Assembly: GCA_037039925.1 (NCBI GenBank)
Contig: JAXRKP010000041.1
Location: 476,001-540,000, forward strand
Reading direction: 5' to 3'
Length of the DNA stretch: 64,000 nucleotides
Origin: Doris montereyensis
Taxonomy: Eukaryota > Mollusca > Gastropoda > Nudibranchia > Dorididae
Position 1 is the first letter of the stretch. Every line of letters starts with the position of its first letter. Of the stretch, positions 22,191 to 32,915 are shown piece by piece. Made by a program: the position numbers and the translations under genes. Under the pieces are notes generated by a model. That model made no database searches and was not told the origin of the DNA. It saw only the letters and a program-made list of their open reading frames with translations.

Positions 22191-24740
22191 ATGATAAATA
22201 ATAATGTATGTATTTATATAGCGACACTCCCCTCTAATTAGTCTCATGGCGCTTTACATACCTAAGACAATGAATACATTTAAACACTGAAAAATACAGT
22301 AGAAAGACATTAAAATGTGAACAGATTAATGACATATGAGGTTTAAAATTTCATTAAAAGAGGTATTGTCATAGAGTGATAAGATACAGTGTGAAAACAT
22401 TATTTCAAATATTTATTAAAAAGATAAGTCATGAGGGAAGACGTGAATGACTTAAAGAGTTCATTCCCTTAAGACTGTCAGGCAGACCATTCCACAGCAT
22501 TTGACCATAGTATGAAAATGCTCTGTCCCCATATGATTTCAGGCTTGTCTTTGGTTGAAGAAGGGGTGCCAGAGAGCTGCTGGATCGGAGTTGTCTAGCT
22601 GACACTCTATAAGAAATGAACTCTCAAAGTTAAGGAAGACAGGAAAGTATGGATCATGAAGACCTTGATAGATCAATGTCGCAATCTTATATCTGATACG
22701 ATATTTCACCGGCAGCCAATGTAATTTTTTCAGTGCTGGTGTGATGTGGTCAGCCTTTTTGTCTTTGTAACTAAACGTGCTTCCCATTTTTGGACTTGCT
22801 GTAATTGATTTATACGATTTTCTGCCATCCCGGCCAAAAGTGAATTACAATAATCAATTCTAGATATGACAAATGAACATGCTAGTTTCTGTGATGAGGG
22901 GCCTAATATGAGCAATTTTGTATAATTCAGAATAACAACAGGATTTTCTAAGCTGGAAATATAATCGTCCATTGAGAGAACTGAGTCAAAAATGACGCCA
23001 ATGTTTTTAATTTTCTTTTTTTTACTGCAATGTTTATGCCACAAATCGTGGTAGTGGGAATGGTCAGGGTCTTTATTTTAGATCTAGTGCCGAAGTTGTT
23101 CCTGATACTCTTTATTTTCTCCGGAAATGTTCAGAAAATAAGTTACTCTCGTCGTCAGTTGGTACCACGTCAGGTGTTTGAGATAAAGGACATTTTCCTA
23201 AAAGTAGTAAAAGGGCATTACATATGCTAAATAATTGCTTTGAGAAATTTGCGTTTACAACTTTTTCATTAAAAACAAAATCCTTTTTAAGACTAAAAGA
23301 CAGTTGTTTCATGTCCTGTTTAGGCTTGATGAAGATTTCCCGGTGGATAGTAAGGCCGGTTTTTTCTCCACATCCGCTCGGCTCTTCTTTTCTGCTGGAT
23401 CGAATTGCGAAATTCTGCATACGTCCATTGGGCAGATGGTTTTATGCTTGTTTGCTTCTTCTGACGGAGAGGAGCATGTTTATCCAATGTGGAGATAAGC
23501 ATTGCGTAGAATGAGGATGGTGGTAGAGAAAGATTGTTGTCTAGTGATGTTATGGTGTTGTGTTTGAAAAGTGATGTGTCTACTGCTTTAGTATTCCCGA
23601 AAGAGATGAGCCTTGTAATTTCTATTTGTTTTGATGTACAAAAAGTCGAATATAATTGTGTGGTGATTTGAGATGCTTCTGTCTTGCATAGTAATGTTAT
23701 CTGGTACGATTGTTGAATTTCTATCCAGGATTAAGTCGATAGTGTGTCCGTGTTTGTGTGTTGGTTGATGCAGTAGTTGTTTGATGTTATGTTCATCTAA
23801 AAGACGGAGAATGTTTACAGTAACGGTGTCGTTGTTATCATCAACATGAATGGTAAAATCACCTAAACACAGAAATTGCTTTGCTGTAGACGTATTGTCT
23901 AACATATCAGAAAAATCATGAAGAAACTGTTGTTGGGTTGTTTTGTTGTTTTTACTTGATGGAGGCTGATATAAATAAACGATGGTGATATTATTGTGAC
24001 TTGGGGATTTAAGATTTAATTCACAGTGTTAGAAAGTGTCGTGGGATTGTTGAGTAAATGAGACAGACAGATAGCCTTTGTGGATAACAGCAATACCGCC
24101 TCCAGTTCGACCGGATCTAGGGAAAGAAAGAAATTTAAAGCCGTCAGGTGTAAGATAATTGATTATAGGCTCGTCGCCTGAATTGCGGAGCCATGTTTCT
24201 GTTAGGAAGATGATTTCTGAATGAGTGTCCGTAATTGTGTCAAATATTTCATCTATTTTATTTCGGCACGAGCGTGCGTTCAAATATAGACACAATTTCG
24301 TAGGAGAGGAAGACTGTGCTTTGTTGTGTGTTGCGATGACTTGAGGTGAACTTGGGACGGGAATAATGTTGGTAATGTCCCCACTTCTGGTCGGGGCGCC
24401 GACAAAAACACATTGGATGTTGTAGTCAAAACAAGGAACCGACGTGAGCGTTTGAGGGCGGGAGGGGGAGGGGGTGGCTCACGATTGCAACCATGCGGTC
24501 TTTGAATAAGTCGTCGCTTTCGTTGACCACCACGACATTGCCTCTGGCCGTTGGGAAAAAGTCACTTTTAATGTTATTGTCTTTGCGTGTGTGGCACGTT
24601 GTGAGTAAAAATCGGATAATGGAAAATAATTTAAAAAATGTCACCAAATCTGGACGAATGAAATGATTTGATGTCGTAAACTTCATTTTCAAATTTAGAA
24701 ATACACGAAAACGACGTATTTCAAATAGAAGATTCAAACA
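22191..24740 (-). mobile_element. CR1/L2-like LINE inserted in the RTE-like LINE, RT core deleted
   Basis: On the minus strand, ORF2 starts with an endonuclease: CLYLNARSCRNKIDEIFD, IIFLTETWLRNSGDEP and RSGRTGGGIAVIHKG (24029-24295), then FLCLGDFTIHVDD and IDLILDRNS (23588-23905). A linker follows with LISTLDKHAPLRQKKQTSI and RRAERMWRKNRPYYPPG (23320-23502). After about 23112 the reverse transcriptase palm is missing. The sequence resumes with IKNIGVIFDSVLSMDDYISS, SFVISRIDYCNSLLAGM (22730-23044) and LKKLHWLPVKYRIRYKIATLIYQGLH (22539-22787), the conserved end of this LINE group. The 3' UTR contains TTTATATAGCGACACTCCC near 22215 (plus-strand reading). The element is inactive. Confidence 0.85.
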
Positions 24741-24773
24741 CAGTTCAAACGACTAAGATGGGACGAATTTGTA

Positions 24774-24935
24774 CATATAAAAATCCAGGATGTTAAAAGG
24801 AAATAAACACATACAAATCCAGGATGTTAAAAAGAAATAGACACATACAAATCCAGGATGTTAAAAATGAAATAGACACATAAAAATCCAGGATTTTAAA
24901 AATGAAATAGACACATAAAAATCCAGGTTAAAGTG
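24774..24935. repeat. 34-35 bp minisatellite
   Basis: About 4.7 copies of a unit containing ACAAATCCAGGATGTTAAAA and a GAAATAGACAC linker. It lies between the 5' end of the CR1/L2-like LINE and the resumption of the RTE-like LINE. Confidence 0.9.
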
Positions 24936-24975
24936 GAGACAGAAACACGTCTGCCCGTGAGGCGGATTACACACA

Positions 24976-25307
24976 ACCTAGGGATAAACATATTTATGAG
25001 TGAAAGGCAGATTGATCTGAATGAAAGCACAATTATAGAAGAAAAAAAGCGGCAATGTATAAGGAAACACTTTTCAGTTTTACTGAGGATATATGTGGTA
25101 AGAAATAGATTAAAAGAGATAGGAAAAGAACCGCATGATGAAATGAGCATGTCAAAACTAAGATCAAAGAAAAGAAGGATGCCTGGAAGAAATACTTGCA
25201 AACAGAGAGGCTAGAGGATAGATTATATTATGTAAGTAAAAGAATTATCGCGAAAGAGGAAGTTAGGAAAGCAAAACAGGAACAATGGGATGAATTTTGA
25301 CAAAGAC
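24976..25307 (+). mobile_element. RTE-like LINE, copy 3, continuation after the CR1/L2 insertion
   Basis: Starts CCTAGGGATAAACATATTTA, the sequence that follows AAACAGATATA in copies 1 and 5, so it directly continues the piece ending at 22190. It runs through SERQIDLNESTI, then IEEKKRQCIRKHFS and KTKIKEKKDAWKKYLQTE in shifted frames. Similarity stops near 25307, so the RT half is missing. Confidence 0.85.
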
Positions 25308-25996
25308 ACAAACTCCCAGCTAAGTAAGGGAAATTCCAAATGAGAGATTAGATATGATGTGATAATAGGCCCTATTATTTTATGGCTACAAATCTTCATC
25401 AAAGGGCAGAGAACATAAAACATTGTATTTCGAGGGTTGTTGAAATGTAGATCTAGATCTAGTCTCTTGACACATACAGCACACTTTCAAAATCACAGGT
25501 CCTAGTCAGATATGTTAAATCGTTTAAAAGCAGTAGAATGCCTTGGCATTTTTCGATGGAACTGAACACAAAGCTAAACAATATTATAAGTCAAGGTAGA
25601 ACAAAGTCTAAGTCTTCTCCCAGGCCAGTACTCTAACGGTACACGCATCTACGTTGCTAACCGATGTAAACACCACTGTCACGTGACCGCTATCGACAAT
25701 GCATAGACCCCCATTGATACACAATTAGATTGGAAAGGAGCTTGAAGTTACAGAAATAATGTACCAAGTGTTTAGCCATGGAAAGCAAATGAGAAAATAC
25801 TTCTCACACGCTATTCACTCACATACTTTGCATATAATGTATTCTTTCTTGATTTTCCTTTTCTTCTTTCCAAATTTACACTCTCTTCCGTTTTCTCTCA
25901 CTTTCTTTCACGTTTACACACACACACACACACACACATTACGCTCTCTTTCCTCCCCCCTCTATCTGTCAATCTGTCTGTCTCTATCTGCGTAGT

Positions 25997-26073
<77 letters not shown>

Positions 26074-26882
26074 TTTGTTAGCTATCTCTATCTCTCGTTG
26101 CCTCTTTCCGTGTCCCTGTCTCTCTTTGTGTATTTTCGTGTCGTCTCTCTTTGCATACGTTGTCTCTCTCCCTCCGAAGTGGTGGGTCAGGAAGGGCTCG
26201 TCGACCCGGGTGCTCATGAAGATACCATCTTATACGCGGCCTCCCCGAAGCGACGGTCTAATCGCGGGAAAACTAACTCATCTATCTTCTTCAACTTGGA
26301 TTAGTGTGCAGATCATTTCTTCCTCTTTGACTCCTCCTGTTCATCAAATATTATTTCATTTCAAATCTAGTGTCTAGCGAAATTGCATTAGAAGTATGAG
26401 GTATAGTTGTAGACAATGCTGTTACATATATTTCAATTAATGAACAGTAATACGTCGGTTTACCGTTCCTGACCTTTGAAGTTTATGTGCGGTATAAAAT
26501 TAAAAACGATGCATTCTTAGCTCGCATAGACGTGGAGTATCCATGTCGTTCGATATCAAAACGTTAGGTATCGGGGAGTGTTAGAGAGAATGACCAATGA
26601 GGCTTTGTCACACATGCGTAGATAGGGCGCTGTAGAAAACGACACGACACAAACAACTAAACTTTTCATTGGTGAATCAATTTATGTGTTTTCTTTTTTG
26701 TTAACCGGAAGTGAAATTTCGAATGTGAAAGTAGGAAAAAGGAAGACGGAAATAAATCCGCGAAAAAGTCTAAACTAATCAGTCAAGCTATACAAGCTAC
26801 ATATACATCTTCTTCCTCTCTTTTTCCACTTTGTACTAGACTGTTCCTTTTAGAAGCGTTAGAAACAACGCACGGAAGAGAA
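25308..26882. other. Upstream flank of SKA2 with microsatellites
   Basis: Contains (CA)n at 25915-25938 and (TA)n at 25998-26070 in a CT-rich stretch. The remainder is unrecognised. An open frame at 26069-26377 overlaps the CT-rich tract and has no family similarity. The SKA2 promoter must lie toward the right end, but no defined core element is evident. Confidence 0.5.
25998..26070. repeat. (TA)n microsatellite
   Basis: About 36 perfect AT units, with (CA)12 about 60 bp upstream. Confidence 0.95.
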
Positions 26883-26915
26883 ATGGAAAAAGCAGTTGAT
26901 AATATTGAAGCTATG
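26883..26915 (+). CDS. ska2: SKA2 homologue, exon 1
   Basis: First of five exons of a spindle and kinetochore-associated protein 2 gene. It encodes MEKAVDNIEAM (human SKA2 begins MEAEVDKLELM) and ends in phase 0 at a GTATGG donor. The ATG has A at -3 and G at +4. Joined to the exons at 28962, 30325, 36535 and 46935 the coding sequence is 372 nt, giving 123 residues plus stop, against 121 in human. Family knowledge: SKA2 is a small, mostly coiled-coil protein that forms the SKA complex with SKA1 and SKA3. The complex binds spindle microtubules and the outer kinetochore NDC80 complex and stabilises chromosome attachment in mitosis. Nothing in the sequence shows how transcription is controlled. 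Confidence 0.83.
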
Positions 26916-27139
26916 GTATGGACCGTGAGGCGTTTGATTTTTCTTGGAAAAATATATTCAAACTTAGTCTTCTCTCAACTCAGACTCGATTGTCATCTAG
27001 ATCTAGATCTATATAGATCTAGAAGATCTAGAGTTCGATCTAAATTTAAAAAAAAGGTCTAGATTTAGAGATAGATCTAAATCTAAAAAAGGTCTAGATT
27101 TAGATTCGGTACTCCTTAAACTTGAAGTCATGAAAACAG

Positions 27140-28090
27140 ATTAAGCCAATTTTTTTTTCACGAGTCTCCGAAAACTACAAGACGGTTTTTTATTGATGTA
27201 GAAAATGAAAAAAATGGCCTTATTCGTATCTGCACACTGAATCGATGAAACACACACAGTACGAGCTGAGCGACTCGTCAGTCCTGCTTACTGGATCTAG
27301 TTAGAACGCCATGCAGAGTTTCAGTTGAGGACGCGTTAAACAAAGCTCTGTCGCGGTTACTGGTAAAGTCGAAATTTAATGACACTATAGTTGTTTCTAA
27401 TGCAAAATTGATTCAAATTTCTATTGGTGGGATTGATTTCTCTGAATTTCTTACATAAAAGTGGCTCTATGGAGGGTTTAAAAACTTTAATCACCTCGCA
27501 TTTTAATTGAGCTCTTAACCTTGACATCGGCGGGAGTAATGGTACCAGTATAATTGTAAAATTTACTTTTAGCACAATCTGATTCAACCAATCAGAGCTG
27601 TCAATCATTCATTGAGCTATCGCATAACGCGAAGAAAGAGAGAGGGGTGTCTGGCGAGCTGCTTTTTCACCGGCTTGCCACTGGCTTTCGTGTCTGACCA
27701 CCCTTGTTTACTACAGTATGAGAGCACATGCCATTGTATAGATTCCCTATCCAATAGTATAAAAGCCATATTTTGCTACCATGTTGTATAGAGGGAGGGG
27801 GCTATAATATAGTCGATGACATACAGGAAGACAGATAAATGAAGATTGTATGATGACAGTTACACTGGTTTATTGCTTATCTGTTCTTGCTGCCCATGAA
27901 CCAGAGCTCCAACGGAAGTCCTCTCCAACCATAACCAAGGAAGTGTTACTCACGAAACAAATGGACATTATTAGTAGGGTTGTATCCCTTAGACCATAGA
28001 AGACGATACAACATAGATATATTTAGATCTACGACACTATAGGGGCAAGGTGAATAGGACCGGAGATGAGTGAAATCTGCGACTCGCTGT
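27140..28090. repeat. Dispersed repeat copy with the empty foldback site
   Basis: Within SKA2 intron 1. Paralogous to 19195-19930: GATTCAACCAAT near 27583, CTTGCCACTGGCTTTC near 27674, CTGACCAC at 27694-27701 (single, uninterrupted), TATGAGAGCACAT, GGGGCAAGGTGAA near 28042. GTTTTTTATTGATGT near 27185 matches a place near 17670, extending the relationship upstream. AGATCTAGATCTAG-type motifs cluster at 26996-27110. Confidence 0.6.
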
Positions 28091-28099
28091 GGTGAACGG

Positions 28100-28390
28100 A
28101 AAAATGGGGCAGTTTGGACAAGCTAGTTCAAACCCCAACAGTTGCAAATGTTGCTTTTGTTTTGTTTTTTATAATAAAACCAAACCTCTGGTCAAGGCAG
28201 GCGGATCGACTCCAAGTCCCGTTGGAGACGTACGATAAAAACGAGGTCCCATGCGCAGATCGCAACACTTTGCACGTTAAAGATACATGTACCGTAGTTG
28301 TTTTTGTACCTTAGCCTGGGCAAAATAAAATCTGACCAAAACCTCCCAAATCACCTCAGTTATGGTGGGTAACATGAAATAATTAAAAAA
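28100..28390 (+). mobile_element. SINE family B, partial
   Basis: GTTCAAACCCCAACAGTTGC (B-box region) near 28127, then GGTCAAGGCAGGCGGATCGA, CACTTTGCACGTTAAAGAT, CTGACCAAAACCTCC and ATCACCTCAGTTATGGTG. The same order is seen at 39245-39570. Confidence 0.75.
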
Positions 28391-28961
28391 ATGACACAGT
28401 TATCTAGGAGCTTCTTGAGCCGATATATATACAGTTTTGAACACATTTTTAAAAATTCAAACTTCATGTCGCAATATGGCTATATTTTTTCGTTCAATTT
28501 TATCGTAAAATATAAAAATATTCTTCATTACACTATGTATTTCACAGACAATGTTTTAAAAAGCACATATTCAAGGGATTACTGTAAATATAGAGTTTGA
28601 AAAGAGTTCAATGTCTTTTTAGTAGTGTTATCTGAAAGTATAAAAAAACCTGTACAAGAACAATATATATAATTGTATATATATATACTAATTGCTTTAT
28701 TGCAACGCTTTGTTTAATGTAGCAATTTTATTACTTACAGCTGAAGAATAACAGCAGATTAGTCTGAATCTGAAGAAGAAGACGATTAAGAAGGATATGA
28801 TTGTGTTGCCTTTAAAAAAAATTTATGTATTTGCTTTTAAGAATGACATGAAAGGCAAATTTAGGCTGTAAACCATGTAAAATAAGACTAAGAGGAGTTG
28901 TTATAATCAAATAATTTTTTGCAAATGCTATGAACAAAATTGTATTTCTTATTTTTATCAG

Positions 28962-29045
28962 TTTAACAAAACAGAGGCAGATCTGAATTTGATGCAGACG
29001 AAGTTGGAATATCAGTTTGGAAACCTCAATGGAGCCGATCAACAG
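28962..29045 (+). CDS. ska2: SKA2 homologue, exon 2
   Basis: 84 nt, phase 0 to 0, between acceptor TTTTTATCAG and donor GTCTGA. It encodes FNKTEADLNLMQTKLEYQFG followed by NLNGADQQ. It aligns without gaps with human SKA2 [20 protein letters not shown], the first long coiled-coil helix; F, K, E/A, DL, Q, LEY are retained. It is the strongest single piece of evidence for the gene identity. The 2-kb intron before it contains part of a dispersed repeat and a SINE fragment. Confidence 0.9.
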
Positions 29046-29119
29046 GTCTGACAAACATTTCAAACTGATAATACTGACATTACTGACCAACAGTAAATTT
29101 GTAACCTCTAATACTAATA

Positions 29120-29690
29120 ACATATGAACAGTTTGAGGGCAAAATGAGAATTATCAGTTTTTGCCAATTAGAGATAATTATGAATTTTTGTTTGACATTA
29201 ATACTGATTACATTAGATTTAAATTGTATATATCTCTTTTAATTGGCATGTCTGACGCTGATCCAAAGTGTGAGCAAGTTAAAATGTGAGACTTTTTAAT
29301 TTTTGTTTTTAATAAATCAGGTCTTTTTTTCAAAACTAGAAACATCCATACATTGTAATAATACATCAAAGTCGTTCACTTCGCCGTCAATGGGGGGCCA
29401 CCATTGTCTTTGTCATCAGGAAAGTGGCCATGACACATGACATAATAAAGCTCTCTGATGTCGCTCAAAGAAAGGGATTTGCATTTTGTAAAAGAGTGCT
29501 TGAACGTTTTGCGATTTTTATTAAATACCTTGAATTTTGATACCATGGGTAAAATCGCATTTTGTCGAAATCCTAACGCACAGGGTGGTAAAGATTTAAA
29601 TGTCGTCAGCATGAAAACAATCCAAACGGTAACTAAATTTTTAAAAACTCTGTCATGTTCGCATTTTTGCCCTCAAACTGTTCATTATAT
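29120..29690. mobile_element. Small element with terminal inverted repeats and an open frame
   Basis: The left end ATGAACAGTTTGAGGGCAAA near 29125 is mirrored on the right by TTTTTGCCCTCAAACTGTTC near 29669, giving a 20-22 bp terminal inverted repeat about 565 bp apart. A second inverted pair, TGCCAATTAGAGATA and TATCTCTTTTAATTGGCA, lies at 29161-29249. The minus strand holds a 78-codon open frame (29376-29612, MLTTFKSLPPCALGFRQNAI...) I do not recognise. Target duplication is not clear. Class unknown. Confidence 0.5.
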
Positions 29691-30324
29691 TATAAAGTTT
29701 ATTTTAGCTCATTCAGAATCTTATACTCATATCGCATGACATTAATAATGAAAGTTGAAAATTTGTTATAATCTCAAAGGGCTTCATTGGCTAGTTCACC
29801 ACTGCACTGTTTATTATGATGTTAATGTCTCTCTACTCTATTTATGTGCCGTCCGTCATACCTTATCTTGGACGACACAAACCAGATCATATTATTCCTG
29901 TATTCCCCTCATTTACTCCCCTTTGTGTACTTATTCTAGTTGTGTTTAAATGTTTAGATAAAAATTTGTTTGTAGCTTTGTAAAATTGTATAATGTGACC
30001 AAGTCAATTTTCTCATCTGAGATCAATAAAAATATGTTATCTTATCTAGATCTAGATTCTATATTATTGTGATGTGCAGACATATTACCTTTGTGGCTTG
30101 GCTTGTCTCCGTTTTCTTTGTGACTTACTGCACACGTGCTCTTTTCTAATTTTAGATAATGTATACTGCTTTTAGCTTTTGATAAATTGCTTTAGCGAGA
30201 AACGGTAGCTGTGAAATTGCTATGAGCACTATCAAGCATCTTCTTTTAGTTTAGTCTGTTGCTGAAATGAGTTTTTGACATAACCTGTATTCATAATTTG
30301 ATTCTTGTGGCATCTTATTTGCAG

Positions 30325-30420
30325 CAAAACCCGGTGAAGCTGATGAAAAAGCTGAAGGAAGTCAAAGATGAATTTTCTCAGATTTCACAGGAAGCTTTAG
30401 CGATTCAGGAAGCTCAAAAG
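30325..30420 (+). CDS. ska2: SKA2 homologue, exon 3
   Basis: 96 nt, phase 0 to 0, acceptor CTTATTTGCAG, donor GTTTGT. It encodes QNPVKLMKKLKEVKDEFSQI, then SQEALAIQEAQK. Human SKA2 has KNPVTLLKELSVIKSRYQTL at this point, so NPV, L, K.L, K and the heptad spacing match. This is the second helix of the coiled-coil. Because the exon ends in phase 0 it can join either exon 4 (36535) or, without frameshift, the candidate alternative exon at 39730. Confidence 0.9.
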
Positions 30421-30702
30421 GTTTGTTACCTTTTTGGTTTTTCTAGGAGTGTTGTTGGGTGCTGTTGTAAAATCTAATTCATTTTACCTAAGCCTGTAAT
30501 CGTTTCCTTGTCAAACCCTGGGTGAAAATCTGCCAGCGTTGGTCATTAGTCTTTGCCGGCTGGTGCATTGCAGGCCTAATACATTGGCAAATTTCCAGTC
30601 TCTGGTTTCTCCTCTCCTATCTTTCTCCCTACTGGGCACTTTTCTCTTTGTGCTTTTGGGACTATATTTTTGTCCAGTTTAAAATTCATGCCTTATACAG
30701 TA

Positions 30703-31482
30703 CAGTAGTCGCTGGATAAACGCACACTTCATAAAAGCACTCCCTGCATAAACGCACTCTTTCCTCTTGACCGATTTTTTGCTATATAATAATAGTATGT
30801 AAAGAGACGGTGCGTATAAAGACACGCTTTTCTCTGTGATGCAACTTCATACCAATTCATTAGAGGCCTTAAAACAAGTATTTTGTAGAGTTTTTGTCAG
30901 AAATAAACAATTACATGCAGAGAATTCATGCAATGGAATAGAGTACGATCGGTGACAGTGATAGGTGATGCACACACTCACTGAAAGAGAGAATGAGTGT
31001 GAGGCCGAGGCTTAATGTTCACAGACCATGAGTGATTGGCTCTTGAGGTCGAGTGTATGTAGTTAGAGTGTTTGCTTTGAGCATGAAAATTATTGATAGA
31101 TCTAGATCTACCTTGCGCAGTCACTTCTTTTACAAAGTTGAGGACCAAAAAAAAGCAATATCTTCTGAAAATTTGTATGACTTCTGACCTGCTTTCCGAG
31201 ATGGCAAATAAAAAAAAAAAACAACAAGAAAATCAACAAAAACCCCAAAAAACAAAAACCAGAAGTGAACGAGCAGTTAGTATTACACTTAACCTCCAAC
31301 GTACAGACCTGCCGCTAATGTGCATGATAATCAAGGGCATAATCAATAATAATCCCTGACATCTTACCTTTAATAAAGAGTTATCTCCCAGTGATTGATA
31401 TCACATAAACACACGGTAGGGCGTTCAGAAACGCACGTTTTTCTCAGCGCCCAAAGGGCGTTCGTTTATCCAGTCACTACTG
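30703..31482. mobile_element. Pogo-like MITE (TIR type GGATAAACG), 780 bp, TA-flanked
   Basis: The left end CAGTAGTCGCTGGATAAACG and the right end, in reverse complement CAGTAGTGACTGGATAAACG, are flanked by TA at 30701-30702 and 31483-31484. TA duplication and a CAGT start are typical of pogo/Tc1-mariner elements. No transposase frame is present. An inverted, partial relative lies at 40140-40333. Confidence 0.85.
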
Positions 31483-31554
31483 TAACTTATTATCTTCTTC
31501 GATATTATTTTTCTTAACGTTAAGATGGTTGATTTGCAGGCTAATTTAGATTTT

Positions 31555-31885
31555 GGGGGATTGGTGTGTAGGACATTTCAGAATTGGGAGTTGATTTTCA
31601 GATTGATTCAAATTTTTCAGTTGATTTTCAGGTCTGTATTGAGTCAAAATTGGGAGTTGATTCTCAGATCATTTTAATTTGGGAGAATTTTCATGCTTAT
31701 TCAAATTTGGGAGTCGATTTTCAGATCAATTTAACTTTCGGAGGATTTTCACGTTAATTCAAATTTGGGAGTTGATTTTCCGGCTAACTCAAATTTGGAA
31801 TACGATATTCAGGTCGATTCAAGTTTGGGGTTGATTTTCACGCTGATTTAAATTTGGAAGTTGATTTTTTTAGGCCAACTGAAGT
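31555..31885. repeat. Degenerate 33-37 bp tandem repeat
   Basis: About nine diverged copies of a unit like AATTTGGGAGTTGATTTTCA plus GGCTGATTC. It lies in SKA2 intron 3. From 31885 to 32415 I see AT-rich intron only. Confidence 0.8.
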
Positions 31886-32415
31886 CTGCTTTCTTTTCAT
31901 CCCTGTGTTAAACTGTAAAAGTGCTTACTGTTGTGCATTGGAAAATTTCTAGTTTTCAGTTAATTGTTTTTCAAGTGACAAACATAGATCTAGAATTATT
32001 TCTTTGAAAATAAAATCCTGCTGAAATAGAATAATGAATAATGCTTGCCTGTATTGTAAGGCTCATTAGTAAGTTTTAAGATTATGGAAATGAGATTTAC
32101 TCTGACCAGTCATCATGGTTACTTCACATGCTTAAGTTTGTTTGTTTAAAGAGGTTACAGAGAGTTAAGCATAAACCATGAGCAAATTTTTTCTGCATAT
32201 CCTTCTCTCTGTAAATAAGAAGATAATTATTCAGATTCAAATTCAAATAAAAAAAAACAATTTATTCATCCGTAAAAAGGAAATTTGTAGCATTAACATC
32301 AGCATTAAAAATAAATAGGATTTCAAAATGACAATTTTAAAGCAATAAAAATATGATTAACATTAATGAAGGAAATAGATTTATTGAAATGCCAGTGATT
32401 GTAAAATCAGAGAGA

Positions 32416-32915
32416 GAGTAAGACAACATGTTGTGATATTATAGCTATAATTCAATAAGAGAGCATGTTGTGATATTATAACTATAATTCAGTAAGAGAG
32501 CATGTTGTGATATTATAACTATAATTCAGGAAGAGAACATGTTGTGATATTATAACTATAATTCAGTAAGAGAACATGTTGTGATATTATAACTATAATT
32601 CAGGAAGAGAATGTTGTGATATTATTATAATTCAAAGAGCATGTTGTGATATTATAACTATAATTCAGTAAAGAGCATGTTGTGATATTATAACTATAAT
32701 TCAGGAAAGATCATGTTGTGATATTATAACTATAATTCAGTAAGAGAAACTATAATTCAGTAAGAGAGCATGTTGTGATATTATAACTATAATTCAGGAA
32801 GAGAGCATGTTGTGATATTATAACTATAATTCAGTAAGAGAGCATGTTGTGCTATTATAACTATAATTCAGTAAGAGAGCATGTTGTGCTATTATGACTG
32901 TAATTCAGTAGAGAA
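32416..32915. repeat. 37-bp minisatellite
   Basis: About 13 copies of a unit containing GAGCATGTTGTGATATTATA and ACTATAATTCAGTAA, with single-base and short-deletion variants. There are no spacers of unique sequence, so it is not a CRISPR-like array. From 32915 to 34300 I see intron with no recognisable feature. Confidence 0.95.

Noticed and set aside
32416..32915. CRISPR-like regular repeat
   Set aside because: Units are contiguous 37-bp copies with no unique spacers, and the host is a eukaryote.
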